DNA from: Erpobdella octoculata
Lineage: Eukaryota > Annelida > Clitellata > Hirudinida > Erpobdellidae
NCBI GenBank assembly: GCA_963978895.1
Contig: OZ022247.1
Location: 8,033,447 to 8,097,446 of the forward strand
DNA: 64,000 nucleotides
Direction: 5' to 3'
The translations under genes and the position numbers were made by a program. Under the pieces are notes generated by a model. It had not been told where the DNA came from and did not search any database. It saw nothing but the letters and a program-made list of their open reading frames with translations. Shown one piece after another: positions 1 to 11,403 of this stretch. Every line of letters starts with the position of its first letter. Position 1 is the first letter of the stretch.

Positions 1-499
1 AATAATTAGTGAAGATTGCTTGCCGCCCCATGCAGACAGAAATAATATTGCTATATAATCTATCAATGCCTGAAGCTAAATAATGAAATGGCTTTGCTCG
101 GAGACGTCAAATAAAGCGGCGTGTCGCAGTCATATTGTGTCGTATGTACTTGAGTACTTGAGAAGTCGTAATTTAGAAGTCGAAGAAGTTTTGAGTGACA
201 CGATTAAAGTTACTCGTTCCAATTGGAAATTTTAAAAAGCAAGAAATTTGTACGATTAAATGAAGATTTAAACTAAATGTTTTCGTATTTTTGTTATTTT
301 ACAAAATTATTATATTAAACAGCAATTGTAAAATAAGATAAAGGTTTTCCAATTTTTAAATTTGAAATCGCACTTTGTCGTGGAAATCTAGGTTAAACCA
401 CGCAATCATGGTTGAAATCCAGGTTCAACTGTACTGTCATGGTTTTAAAATACTTTCTTAATTTATGGGAGGAAAACAATGGTTTGTTGAAAAGTGTGA

Positions 500-560
500 T
501 ACCAAAGCATATTACAGTTTAAAGTTAATGTTTAACTTTAAACTGTAATATGCTTTGGTA
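500..560. repeat. perfect 29-bp inverted repeat (hairpin)
   Basis: Positions 500-528 and 532-560 are exact reverse complements separated by three bases. The arms begin TACCAAAGCATATTACAG on the left strand. It could be a small foldback or MITE remnant, or a replication-generated snapback. Confidence 0.9.
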
Positions 561-1245
561 TAATATAAAATGATTCATTCCAACGATCTAAGCATAAATA
601 ATGAAATGGTTCTTTTCGAAATTTTAGGTTTAAATAATTAACTACTTGGTTTGCTTCAACAATTTGTGACTTGTGTGTGACAGATTTGTTCAAATTGACA
701 TATTGAGAAAGACGTTAATTAATTTAAACTGAATTTTTTAAATTTTAACTCACTTGCAATCGCGATGAACGGTCGCTGTATTTGATTTGAATTTTCTTTT
801 TTTTTCATTTCTTTTGTGTTTTGTTTTGCTTGTGACTAGGTCCCTTTGTGAATAAATGTTCGTTTTTTTTGTTCCAAAGAAAAAGAAAGAAGTGTTTGTT
901 CGAAAGTTAAAAGAAAACCTTTTTAAAGCATGAACATTTTCAAAAAAGGCCGAAAATTTCGCAAACAAATTTGCTTGTAGAATTTAACCTTATCATCATT
1001 AAAATTGAATAATGGCTTTAAGCATAATTCCCAATAGTATCATTCCCACACAAGCATCGGACACACTTGGAACATTATGGAATGCATTGACAATGATACA
1101 CAAAGCAAGTAATAAATCTCCAATCTCACCCGCTCCACGGTTCACGGAACTACAATCATCCCAGGAACATGAGTCTGTTTGAATAACGATCATATTAAAT
1201 TACAGGCTTCTTTTTACTTTTTCATTCTTTGTTCCCGTATGATCA

Positions 1246-1397
1246 TCCTTTCTCTCCTCTCTCTCCCTTCCTCCCTTCCTCCCTCTCTCCCTCTCTCTTT
1301 CCCTCTCTCTCCTCTCTCCCCCCTCTCTCTCTCTCTCTCTTTCTCTCTTTCTCTTTCTCGCTTTTTTTCTCTCTATCCCTCTCTCTCTTTCTTTCCA
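1246..1397. repeat. CT-rich polypyrimidine tract
   Basis: About 150 bases consist almost only of C and T on the plus strand, mostly CTCT and CCCT. The apparent Ser/Leu/Pro reading frame through it is a product of the simple repeat. Confidence 0.9.
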
Positions 1398-1934
1398 AGA
1401 ACTAGTGCAAAATAGTCAACTCGCATGACAATCATTTTTTTCCAATAAATCTTTCTTTTAATTAGCCAGTTCTCATATTGGTAACTCCTGCAACTGTTCA
1501 AATCTATCAGCACTTTAATGTTCAGAGAAGTATAACGCACGCATAGAAGCAGTTTTTTTGCACTTGCGTTGAAAGAGAAGAAGATTCGCTGGAACAAATT
1601 TTCCAGGTCGTAAAAAATGGAAATATTTTTATTTTTAATCCCAGACTGTTCTATATTTCTCCGGGACATAAAAAATTTCAACTGATATATTTCTCCGCAC
1701 TTCTAGCTCGAGAAAGCGCAGGGAAAAAAGGTTTTTACTTATAGACTTTGTATTGCTTTAATTAACGATAATTAGATACTTTTTTGGTGCTTTTTGGTAC
1801 CTTTGAGTCAACAGTTACGACGCTACATTCTATGAAATTAACCACACCACCAATCCACATGCATTACACTGACCAACAACAAGAAATTGTCCAGATGTTA
1901 TTAATAGATTTTCTGAATCCGAAAATCACATTGG

Positions 1935-2188
1935 TATCACAACATCACATACATTGCATACATCACAACAGTGTATACCTTATATACATCACAACATTGA
2001 ATACCTTGTATACATCACAACATCACATATATTATACACATCACAACATTGCATACCTTGCATATACATCACATCATTGTATACATTGTATACATCACAA
2101 CTCACATCACATACATTATATTCATCAAAAATCACAGATTACATTACATCCATTACAATAACACAGCATCACATACACTGTACATCAC
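1935..2188. repeat. minisatellite of ATACATCACAACATTG-like units
   Basis: Imperfect units of roughly 15-30 bases built on CATCACA and GTATACAT recur throughout. His/Ile/Tyr-rich frames across it are repeat artefacts. Confidence 0.8.
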
Positions 2189-3214
2189 TTATACCATATA
2201 CAGGGGCGGAAATTGTTTTTCGTTATTGTGTCGGAGCTATAGGTTTTGACATAAACGTTTGCTCAATATTTAGTCATTCAAAAACTGAATTTTTGTAACA
2301 GCTTTTAGCAGAATAAGATAGGTAGTTGAGTTAATTAACCTTTTTTGGAATCAAGTTTTTTTTGCAAGCATATTATAACATAAAAACATGATCAGATCCA
2401 TAGCACAAAAAGTATCAGAGTAAACCCACAGAGTACAGCAGATGTGTATATTTCCAAACATAGTTATATCAAATATGATACTACTAAATAGTTATTCAAA
2501 TTTAACAGCAAAATATCAGTAAGCTTAAGATCTGTATTTATTCAATATATATACAATTTAAATAACAGTGTCATAAACAAGTAAAACAGCATAACTTTGT
2601 CTAAGACCTAAATGTACACTAAGCGGGTGATTTCAAATCAATATAAAGACAGATAAAAATGACTAAAAATACAAGATGAAGGAACGTTATGACAACTGTT
2701 ACTCTGTAGCCTAGGTAAATTGTTTCGCTCAGGCTTTTGGATCATGTAACTGTCTGTAAAGTGCTAAATAAATTGATTTTTTTACAACGAAAGTGGAGTC
2801 CGGACCCACAGGACACCAGGACTGGACCCCTAGGACCACCCTGGTATATACATAACATACACTGAAATACAGTCTACTTATTTATTAAAAACACCGCTAC
2901 AGAAGGTACAGCGTGCAATTTTCTTTTCCTGGAAATTAAACTTGTTTCATATACAACTAAAACAAAGTTTCTTGAAAAAATGTTAATAGATTTGTAAATG
3001 TATTATTAAGCTTCTTTAAAGCTTCAATTAAATTTGTTATGTTGTATTTTAGTTTTTCAAGCAGTAAAATACAAAATACAAGACGACTTACTAATGAATT
3101 AATCACATGTGAAATTAAATAGATATAAAATTGTCACGTCTTCATCATATGTAAAAAAGATTTGCTAAATTAAATTCATTAAGTAATTTTTTAGTATGTT
3201 TATATCCTTATTCC

Positions 3215-3345
3215 TATAAACTTGGACGGTAAACAAACTAGCCACTTATATTCGGTGATTGAGCGACCTGTTATTATGATGCCGTCAAGTACATGGGCAC
3301 ACCTTTGAGTTCACAGATTACCGAATCAAAGATTTCCCTGGAATC
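3215..3345 (-). pseudogene. degraded gypsy-type reverse transcriptase fragment
   Basis: The minus strand reads REIFDSVICELKGVPMYL and then, after a one-base shift, DGIIITGRSITEY. This matches the shape of the Ty3/gypsy RT stretch around catalytic motif C (YLDDII followed by TG and an EH/EY pair). One catalytic aspartate is lost at the frameshift. No other RT motif is visible nearby, so this is an isolated, dead fragment. Identification rests on about 30 residues. Confidence 0.45.
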
Positions 3346-4850
3346 GATTATAATTATTGTACGTCACACGATAGTCGTTGAACCATGGAACATGGACCTT
3401 CTGGTAGTGCCACTGATGCTGAGCAATATTTCTGAACATTTCTGCATCGACAAATTCTCGTTCGAAAAATGAACAACAATATTCTTCTATAGAGTTTTGA
3501 AATGCTATACTGAGCATATAAGACTTCTTGGTCTAGTGGTTTCACAACCGACCCATGCCTCCTTTGTCAAATTTTAGGAGACAATCCAGCCAATCTAATT
3601 TAGCCAGTTGAGAGAAAATAATGCTACAGAAGTTAAGCAGCTAAAATCTAGTCTGTTGCATTAAAACAAGAACGATAGGACTTGATAGGAGACTCTCAGA
3701 GGAGACAAGACGGTGAGCATCTTAAAATAGGTAGGTAGATAAACCGTAGATAATAGTAGCAAAGAAATATATTGCTCCGTTACACGATTATTGGAAACGA
3801 AGTTGTCTATGTAAAATGAACAAGCAAACATTTAATAAAAAGCTCTGCTTAAAAGAAAATATGATCACAGTTTAGACAAAATCTAAGCAGAAGTTATGTT
3901 AATAAAATCATTATCGACCAAATCATTATTTACGATGGAAATGAAAAAGTTTATAAAAATTAAAATTGTTATTTCAGTGTATATAATCCTTTTATTAGTT
4001 TCAGAAAATTTTTCATTCCGGATTTCATGTGCAACAGGACAAACAAGATGGCTTATACTTACTTACTTACTTCTTTGCTTATCGTTAATTCTTCTATAAT
4101 GGAAAAGCATGCAAATCTCCTGAATCTTCTGCCATCAATCACGTAGTCGCATTAAGTGGATTGCACGAACATTCTTGTATTTCGAAAAAAATAAGTTAGT
4201 AAAATATTCATCATTTGATTGAAAGAAAAAGCCTTCCCTCCATAGATGCACACGTGACTAATGAGTCCCTCGACACAAAGCAAGGCAGATGTTGTCTCAA
4301 TCGCGTCAGATTAGAGATTAGAATTAGGAACGTGTTTAGTGTTTATATATCGCTGGATAAAATGATTAACTGTCAAGCTTAATTGTTTTCCATTGTATTG
4401 TGCCTAGCGGTGTTCATCTTTTTAAAAACAAATCTCTATTATTAAGATGATTGAATAGTGTTTCTCAATCTATACAGAGTTTGAAACAGACTGGGACTAT
4501 ACGCGGAAAAAATCTCGTTACAAATTATTTGAAATTTAGGGGGTCGAGTTGACCGAGGGGCGGTTAAAATTTAATACGACAGTTGTCATATCAAGAAAGG
4601 GGTTTTTTTCTCAAAATCTATTGGCGTATGTTTTCTGTAAAAAAATTTTTGTTAGACTTAATAATAACGGCGGACTCTAGTACCCAACACGCATACGTTC
4701 GAGATCTACTCTCCGTGGATATGGGCCGGGTGCGGTTAAACTCATGGGTGTGTGTTTGTGAGGGCGTACGAGGGGGGTACCAAAAAAGTGAGCTGCCTTC
4801 CACGTTACAGTGTCGTTGGCTTTGTATTTTTTTTACAAGATGTGACTTTA

Positions 4851-5592
4851 AAAATTTATGAATTTAGCTGATAACAGTTATATGAAATGTTTTTTGCTAA
4901 TTATGAGTGAGGCCATATTCAGTTTTTAAATTTTAAAAAATTAAACACTAAAAAAAGAAAAATATAATAAAAAGTTAAATTTAGTGTTTAAATTTTTTTA
5001 ATCTAAAAACGGATTAATGTATTTAATGGCACCCATCGAAGTACTAACTGAGCTCGACGTTGCTTAACTTCGTTGATAGGACGAGACGCGGTGTCTTCAA
5101 AAACAACGTTTGCGCTGAAATAACAAACAAACAAACAAACAAATTACAAACAATAACAAACAACAAAATATTTAAATTCTTTAAAGAAATAAACACTAAA
5201 AATAAAAAATATTTTAAAGTATAAAAAATATTTTTTTAAACAACGTTCGTATACTACTGTACTAAAAGGTTAACAATAATAATAAAGTGTACATAATAAT
5301 ATTTTCTTGAACTAAAATATTTGTTTTGAAAATAAGAGCGTTGGGCGTGATCTATATTCTATATAACATCAATAACCTACAATCGCCCAACGCTTTAATC
5401 TTCCACACTTTATTATTATTTTTATTTATATTATTGTACTTATACTAAAACGTTACAATTCTACATTCATTCAAAGTTTTTATATTGATTTTTTTTTAAT
5501 TTTATAAGCAGATTCTAAAAATTAGAAAAAAACACCACTGATTCAAAACGACAAAAACCATAAGTAATCTAAAAATAATCTGATCAACACTC
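4851..5592. repeat. ~0.75-kb tandem repeat unit, copy 1
   Basis: This stretch recurs almost unchanged at 7758-8487, from the TGATAACAGTTATATGAAAT region to GATCAACACTC. The two units were originally adjacent; a hAT-like element now splits copy 1 at its right end (remaining bases 7730-7757). Each unit contains a 5S-rRNA-like core on the minus strand, a run of CAAA repeats and a 3' AT-rich part. Copy 1 also has a local inverted repeat, AGCGTTGGGCG at 5337 with its complement near 5383. Confidence 0.85.
5028..5110 (-). repeat. 5S rRNA-like core, copy 1
   Basis: The minus strand contains GAAGTTAAGCAACGTCGAGC, then GTTAGTACTT and GATGGGTG with the spacing of the 3' half of animal 5S rRNA. Upstream, ACACC and TCTCGTCC also match the 5S order. 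The canonical 5' end and 3' tail of 5S are missing. This is therefore a 5S-derived repeat head (SINE3-like) or a 5S pseudogene, not a functional 5S gene. The 5S internal promoter elements (A box, intermediate element, C box) lie in the conserved part. Confidence 0.7.
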
Positions 5593-6234
5593 CAGGGACG
5601 TCATTTCAGCAAAACCTTAGGGGGGGCAAGATGTTTTAGGGGCCCACTTAGGGTCCTCTGCGCATGAGCACAAAACACAAAATCTGCGCCCCCTGCATAC
5701 GTTTTTTACTTCCTTCTCCCAAAAAAACCTGATGACCGGGGGGGGGGGGGGGGGGGGGGGGGTAGATGGAGCCACTTTTCAAAAAAAAATTCGAAACCCT
5801 GGTTTAATTTTTTCTCCCAAAAAAACCTTATGACCGGGGGAGGTCACATAATATAACATCTGAGTGAGCATAAGAGCATTTTCAGTTGTCTCTACGAACA
5901 AGAACAAGATAGTAGTTATCAAAATCTGCTGTAAACGTTAATTAATATTGATAAACGAAGGAAACTACAGTCTTTTATTTCTGAAAAAGTTAGTCCAATA
6001 TGAATACACTGAACCCTCTTTTTTTCTCACCCCCATGATGTCGCCCGAGGCATCTTGCCCACCCATTAGCAACGCCTCTGGGCCCAATAATGCAAGTATT
6101 TACTGAATTATTATGAAACGGATCTAGGCTAATAGTTGATTTTTTTTGTTAACCTAAACAAGCTGGCATTTTAAATTAAGGTAATTCTAATATCGTTATT
6201 TGATAATAGTTTATTGTTCTTTATACTAGGTGTT

Positions 6235-6470
6235 TTAAAACTCAAATATCAGTATATGTAATATATATCGAAGTATCCTGTCGTGAATCATAATTTGATC
6301 TTTTTTATCTTCTTTTATCCGGGTTGGGACTGTCCGCAAAAGTGTGCTTATTCGGTCTGCAGAGAGAAAATCATCAGATTGCGGATTAAAGGAATTCAGG
6401 CGTGCAAGAAGATCACTATTTTCTGTAAATCGTGCGTTCAACTCTCGTTCCATTTTGAACTGTTCATAAC
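6235..6470 (-). pseudogene. possible hAT transposase remnant
   Basis: A 72-residue minus-strand frame contains ELNARFTENSDLLARLNSF followed by FLSADRI. The pattern L..RF...ll..L..l.P....fl resembles the helical insertion region of TTF-type hAT transposases. It lies inside an element with hAT-type ends, which supports the guess. No catalytic motif or C-terminal dimerisation motif is visible, so it cannot be active. The similarity is weak and needs a profile search. Confidence 0.3.
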
Positions 6471-6894
6471 TTTTTTAACACTTCTCCATCTCGACGTGAA
6501 CGATCAAGCTTCCTAGTTTCTTTAGCATCTCTTTTTTCTTTTATTCTCTATGGACAGCCTACTCCGCCAGGCTACGAATAACGCTAACCTTCTTTATATA
6601 CGGGACGGCATTTTTTCTAAATATGGCCGCATCCTATAATTACAAAAGCATCTGCTTTTCTCTTCTCAAATCTCACTAAAAACACCAAAAAAATCCAACA
6701 GGGGCCCATATATAATAACTATTGGCTTACATAAAAGTCCGGAAGCACAGTCCTCCTAAATGATGTCCCTGAGTTTTGAAAGTTACAGTCTGAAAGGTGC
6801 CCATGGCCCACTTGAAAGTCAGGAATCTACATAAAAGTTAGGGATGGCTACTTAACAGTCATAGAAGAGCCAGTCAAAAGTCAGGGAAAAGTCA

Positions 6895-7690
6895 GTTAAA
6901 AGTTAAGAGGGACCCACTTCAGTGCCGGGGCCCACTTAAGTGCAGGGGGCCAATTTAGTGGGGTGGCTCACGTGAAAATAAGGGGTTGGGAGCCACTTAA
7001 GTGCGGTGGACCACTTAAGGACGGGGAACCCACTTAAGTGCGGGAACCACTTTAGTGCCGGGAAACCCACTGAAAAGTCCGGGAAGGGCCACTTAAGTCA
7101 GGAGGGGCCCACTTAGGTGCCGGGAGCCCACTTAAGTGCAGAGGCTCACGTAAGACCGGAGCCCACTTCAGTCCCGGGGCCCCATGAGTGCGTTGGGCTC
7201 ACTTCAGTGCCAGGTCCTTTTAAGTGCGTGGGACCCACTTCAATGCCGAGTGCCCATTAAGTACGTGGGCCCACTGAAAAGTCTGGAAAGGGCTAATAAA
7301 AATCAGGAGGGGCCCACTAACTTAGGTTCCGGGGGCCCACTTAAGCGCAGGAGACCACTTAAAGGCGGGGCCCACTTAAGTGCGTTGGGCCCACTTTACT
7401 GCGTGGGGTCCAACTTTAGTGCCGGGGCCCCCTAAGTACGTGGGGCCCACTTTAGTGCGGGAGCCCACTGAAAAGTCCGGGAATGGCTACTTAAAAATCA
7501 GGAGGGCCCACTTTAGGGCTGGGAGCCCAATGAAAAATCCGGGAATGGCCACTTAAAAATCAGGAGGAGCCCACTAACGTAAGTGCATGGGGCCCACTTA
7601 ACTGCGTGGGGCCCATTTTAGTGATGGGGCCCACTTAACTGCGTGGGGCCCACTTTAGTGCCGGGGGCCCACTGAAAACTCAGGGGGGGG
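6895..7690. repeat. GGGCCCACTTAAGTGC-type repeat block
   Basis: Dozens of degenerate units of about 20-35 bases centred on GGGCCCACTTAAGTGC and CACTGAAAAGTCCGGGA fill the right half of the hAT-like element. The units are close to self-complementary. This makes the block far more GC-rich than its surroundings. Confidence 0.85.
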
Positions 7691-7729
7691 CGATCGCCCC
7701 CCCCCTGCCCCCCTCAATTGACGTCCCTG

Positions 7730-8487
7730 CAACACTCGAGTTTACTAACCTCCTTTGAAAATTTATGTATTTAGCCGATAACAGTTATATGAAATGTTTT
7801 TGCTAATTATGAATGAGGCCATATTCAGTTTTTAAATTTTAAAAAATCAAACACTAAAAAAAAAGAAAAATATAATAAAAAGTTAAATTTAGTGTTTAAA
7901 TTTTTTTAATCTAAAAACGGATTAATGTATTTAATGGCACCCATCGAAGTACTAACTGAGCTCGACGTTGCTTAACTTCGTTGATAGGACGAGACGCGGT
8001 GTCTTCAAAAACAACGTTTGCGCTGAAATAACAAACAAACAAACAAATTACAAACAACAACAAACAACAAAATATTTAGATTCTTAAAAGAAATAAACAC
8101 TAAAAATAAAAAATAATATAAAGTATAAAAAATTCTTTTTTTTAAACAACGCTCGTATACTACTGTACTAAAAGGTTAACAATAATAATAAAGTGTACAT
8201 AATATTTTCTTGAACTAAAATATTTGTTTTAAATATAACTAGTATACGAGCGTTGTTTTATAAATCACGTCTCTGTTTGAACTGTGTTAGTAGCATAATT
8301 ATTTTTATTTATATTATTGTACTTATACTAAAACGTTACAATTTTACATTCATTCAAAGTTTTTATATTGATTTTTTTTAATTTTTTAAGGAGATTCCAA
8401 AAATTAGAAAAAACACCACTGATTCAAAACGACAAAAACCATAAGTAATCTAAAAACAATATGATCAACACTCGAGTTTACTAACCT
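7730..8487. repeat. ~0.75-kb tandem repeat unit, copy 2
   Basis: Bases 7730-7757 are the displaced end of copy 1. From 7758 the second unit runs to about 8487, ending with the same ACACTCGAGTTTACTAACCTC. It differs from copy 1 around 8140-8260. There a 19-bp inverted repeat (AACAACGCTCGTATACTA and its complement) replaces the AGCGTTGGGCG hairpin. Confidence 0.85.
7936..8018 (-). repeat. 5S rRNA-like core, copy 2
   Basis: Essentially identical to the 5028-5110 core, including GAAGTTAAGCAACGTCGAGC and GATGGGTG. Conservation between both tandem copies indicates it is part of the repeat unit rather than a chance insertion. Confidence 0.7.
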
Positions 8488-8712
8488 CGCTCTGTGCACG
8501 TAAAATATATGTGATTAAATTAACGACGACGTCTTATAGTTATGTTTGAAGACTCAAATAAATGTTGAAACGAAACCGCTAGAGACAGAGACACAGGCGG
8601 AGGCTCAGGTGGGATAGGCAGGGATAGTTCTATCATAGCATCATTACTTGGTAGCTCCCGGGGGGGTGGGGGAAACTGGTACGAACGTCAACATTCATGA
8701 TTATATTATAAA

Positions 8713-9938
8713 CTAGCAGTGTCCGTAGCGGCTTCGCTCGCATGAAATTAGAGAATTTGAACCGTGCATACATAGTAGAGTACTGCACGGATCAATTTTT
8801 TAGGTCTCGGCTCGGCCGTCGACAACTTGGCCCAGCCCGTCTCAAAAACCGAAATTCCTGGCCCGGCAAGGAACGTGAAATTTAGAACTTTATATTACTT
8901 TTATTGCGTAAGCATTCACTATGAAAGGATTTTTGAAAATTTTGCTCCTGAGGGGAAGAAACTGGAAAACAAACTTTTTTCTAAAACAATGTATATCTCG
9001 AAAACCAAAAATGAGAAGATTTTTGAAATTTGGTATATGGATTCTTCTTAAAAAATAAAAAGATACGTGTTTCACCATTTTTTGAAAATTCGGTTTCCCG
9101 GACCTCAAATGTGGGTTGGAAAATTGGGTTATTTGGTTTTTAAAGTAGCTGCTACTCAAAAACTGTGAATGCTACAGGAATAAAAATTAGTATTTAGTTT
9201 CTACTCCAAAAATAATGAAATACGTGTTTTAGCATTTTTTGAAAATTTGGTTTCCAGGACCTCAAATGTGGGGTGGGAAATAAGGTTATTTGGTTTTTAA
9301 TGTAACTGCTACTCAAAAACTGTAAATGCTACAAAAGTAAAATTAGTATTTAGTTTCTACTCTAAAAATAATGATATACGTCTTTCACCATTTTTTGAAA
9401 ATTTGGTTTCCAGGACCTCAAATGTGGAAAAAGATTTATTTGATTTTAAAATAACTGCTACTCAAAAACTGTAAATGCTACAGATGTGAAAATTAGTATT
9501 TTGAGGTTTTGTGCCGGTTAAAAGTACATGAGTTCAGTTTATCACCGGACGGACGGGCCAAGCCGTTATTTTAGGGTCTTCATACGGCCCTGCCCAAACC
9601 TTAAATCAAGGTGGGGCGGGCCGAGATTTTTAACCAGGTATATAGACATTTTAGTGATTTTAGGGTGTTCAGACGGGCCGGGCTAAACCTGAAGTCAAGG
9701 TGGGACGGGCCGAAGTTTTTCATCAAGTATATAGAACTTCTAGGCCTGTAAAAACGGGCCGGGCCCATATTAGACGAACCGTGCCGGGCCAGGAATTTCG
9801 GTTTTTGAAACGGGCTGGGCCAAGTGGTCGACGGGCCGAGCCGAGACCTAAAAAATTGATCCGTGCAGTACTCTACTATGTATGCACGGTTCAAATTCTC
9901 TAATTTCATGCGAGCGAAGCCGCTACGGGCACTGCTAG
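8713..9938 (+). mobile_element. non-autonomous Helitron with a 3' end at both termini
   Basis: The right end is a canonical Helitron 3' terminus: the GCGAGCGAAGCCGC hairpin region, CACTGCTAG, then flanking T. The left end (8713-8868) is an inverted copy of the same ~155-bp 3' region. It replaces the expected 5' end, and the body then resumes at AGGAACGTGAAATTT. The interior has ~130-bp tandem units (TTTGGTTTCCAGGACCTC... TACTCAAAAACTGT) and GC-rich GGGCCGGGC units near the 3' end. No protein is encoded. The family recurs many times from 26.4 to 33.1 kb and from 55 to 59.8 kb. Confidence 0.85.
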
Positions 9939-11403
9939 TATAGATATAAAAGGTAATGTGTGTGAGAGCATTCGCTTGTTACATCCAAGCCGCAGGAGCA
10001 ACATTTGGCATGCAGCCAGACTTCATTAATAAAAATTTTTTGAAAAATTAAAAAAAATCTGTTATTTATTTGATGTTTCATTAACAAAAAAGAAAACAAA
10101 CTAAGCAAAAAAATCCCCCGGACAACACCTCTGTCAATAAACTATATAATGGCGGGAATATTTTGCCCCCTCCTGTAAAATGCTGAATTTACGTCCCTTA
10201 ATTCAGCCTTAAGGTTTTTTAATTGCTTTTTATAGATATAACAAATTTACTTCTGGATAGTAACTTTTTAAACAGAGTTTTCTATAAGAATGTAAACATT
10301 TTATTTTAGAAGTACATTTTTAAATTTAAAAAAAATTGAAAATTGAAATTTAGAATTTTTATTCTGCATTACTTATTTTCATCATCAACTTTACTTAATT
10401 CAATTTAATTTAATTTTTATTTGATTTTATGTACATAGGGGAAACCTCTCCTCTGTTTTCTTTAATAAACGAATATCACAAATTTCATTGAATCTTAACG
10501 GTTTATAAAGGCTTTGTTTTAATATAAAATATTAATAACTTGAGGCAACAAAAATTAATAGTTTTGATACAATACAGTTAAAATTATTTATTTTAAAATT
10601 TAATTTATTCTGAAGTAAATAAGACAAAGAAAATTTTTAATCATTGAATGTTTCTCTAATGAAAACCAAAAACACTAAGTTTACTACTCTTTAAAAGTTT
10701 CAATCTTATTCTATGCATGTCTGTGCTAAAAAATGATAGAAAAAAAACTAAAATGTGTGAATTGAAAATAATTTAGAAAAGAAGCAAAAAAAACTGTTTT
10801 TTTGAAGGAGCGATAATAAAATAATTGGATTTATTCATTACAATAAAACCTTAGAAACACGCAACAGCAAAGTCGCACTAAAAGAAAACAAAGAACTCAC
10901 AGCATAATATTGTTTCGTGTTTTATAGGAAATTTTAATAAGTTACAAAAAACGTTCAATTATTTTTATTATATCTATTGTGTTTTTTTATTTTTATAATT
11001 TATATATTATTGTTAACAATTATTTTTATATTTTTCTAGTCTGGTAACTGTCTCAGAACATAAAATGATTTAAATCATTCAAACTAAACCAAAATGAAGA
11101 AAGTTTTATTGAGCAATCTGAATACAATTTTAGTTATTTTAAACTCATTTTAATTGACAACTTTTTCATACTAATTGAAATTGTTAAAAAATATTTATAG
11201 TTTTAATAAATATTTGTTTAAAATAGTGTTGTTTTTTTTCACAACAGATTTAAGTTTTTATCGATAAAGGAGTGTTTAGATTTGTTTGTATTTAAGAGGC
11301 TCACAAGGCTGTCAAGCGTCCCAGATTATATTATATACGCTCTTGCATGGTTGAGTTAATTCTTTAGCGGAAACTTTCAGATAAATTAAAAAATTTATGA
11401 AAA
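9939..11403. other. AT-rich intergenic region upstream of the PAN-ILEI gene
   Basis: No gene or obvious repeat seen. Just before the next gene there is a TATA-like ATTATATTATATAC near 11325. A splice-acceptor-like CTTTCAG sits 21 bases before the ATG, and could be the end of a 5' UTR intron or a spliced-leader acceptor. Confidence 0.5.

Larger units (their letters stand above)
1..4850. other. AT-rich non-coding DNA
   Basis: I see no convincing gene. Reading frames here are short, low in complexity and lack recognisable motifs. The stretch holds a perfect hairpin, a CT-rich tract, a CACATCACAA-type minisatellite and a degraded reverse-transcriptase fragment, listed separately. The rest is plain AT-rich sequence. 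Confidence 0.6.
5593..7729. mobile_element. hAT-like non-autonomous DNA transposon, 2.1 kb
   Basis: Terminal inverted repeats begin CAGGGACGTCA on the left and end TGACGTCCCTG on the right. The element is flanked by a perfect 8-bp duplication, CAACACTC, at 5585-5592 and 7730-7737. An 8-bp duplication and CAGGG ends are hallmarks of the hAT superfamily. It sits inside one unit of the 5S-like tandem repeat. Its interior has a poly-G run near 5738-5762, a possible transposase remnant and a long block of GGGCCCACTTAAGTGC-like repeats. A diverged short relative lies at 21713-22039. Confidence 0.85.

Noticed and set aside
3326..3545. Overlapping small frames of 63 residues
   Set aside because: No domain, no splice context and no conservation evidence. 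They adjoin a degraded RT fragment and are probably chance.
5028..5110. A functional 5S rRNA gene
   Set aside because: The canonical 5' start and 3' end of 5S are missing, and several core bases differ.
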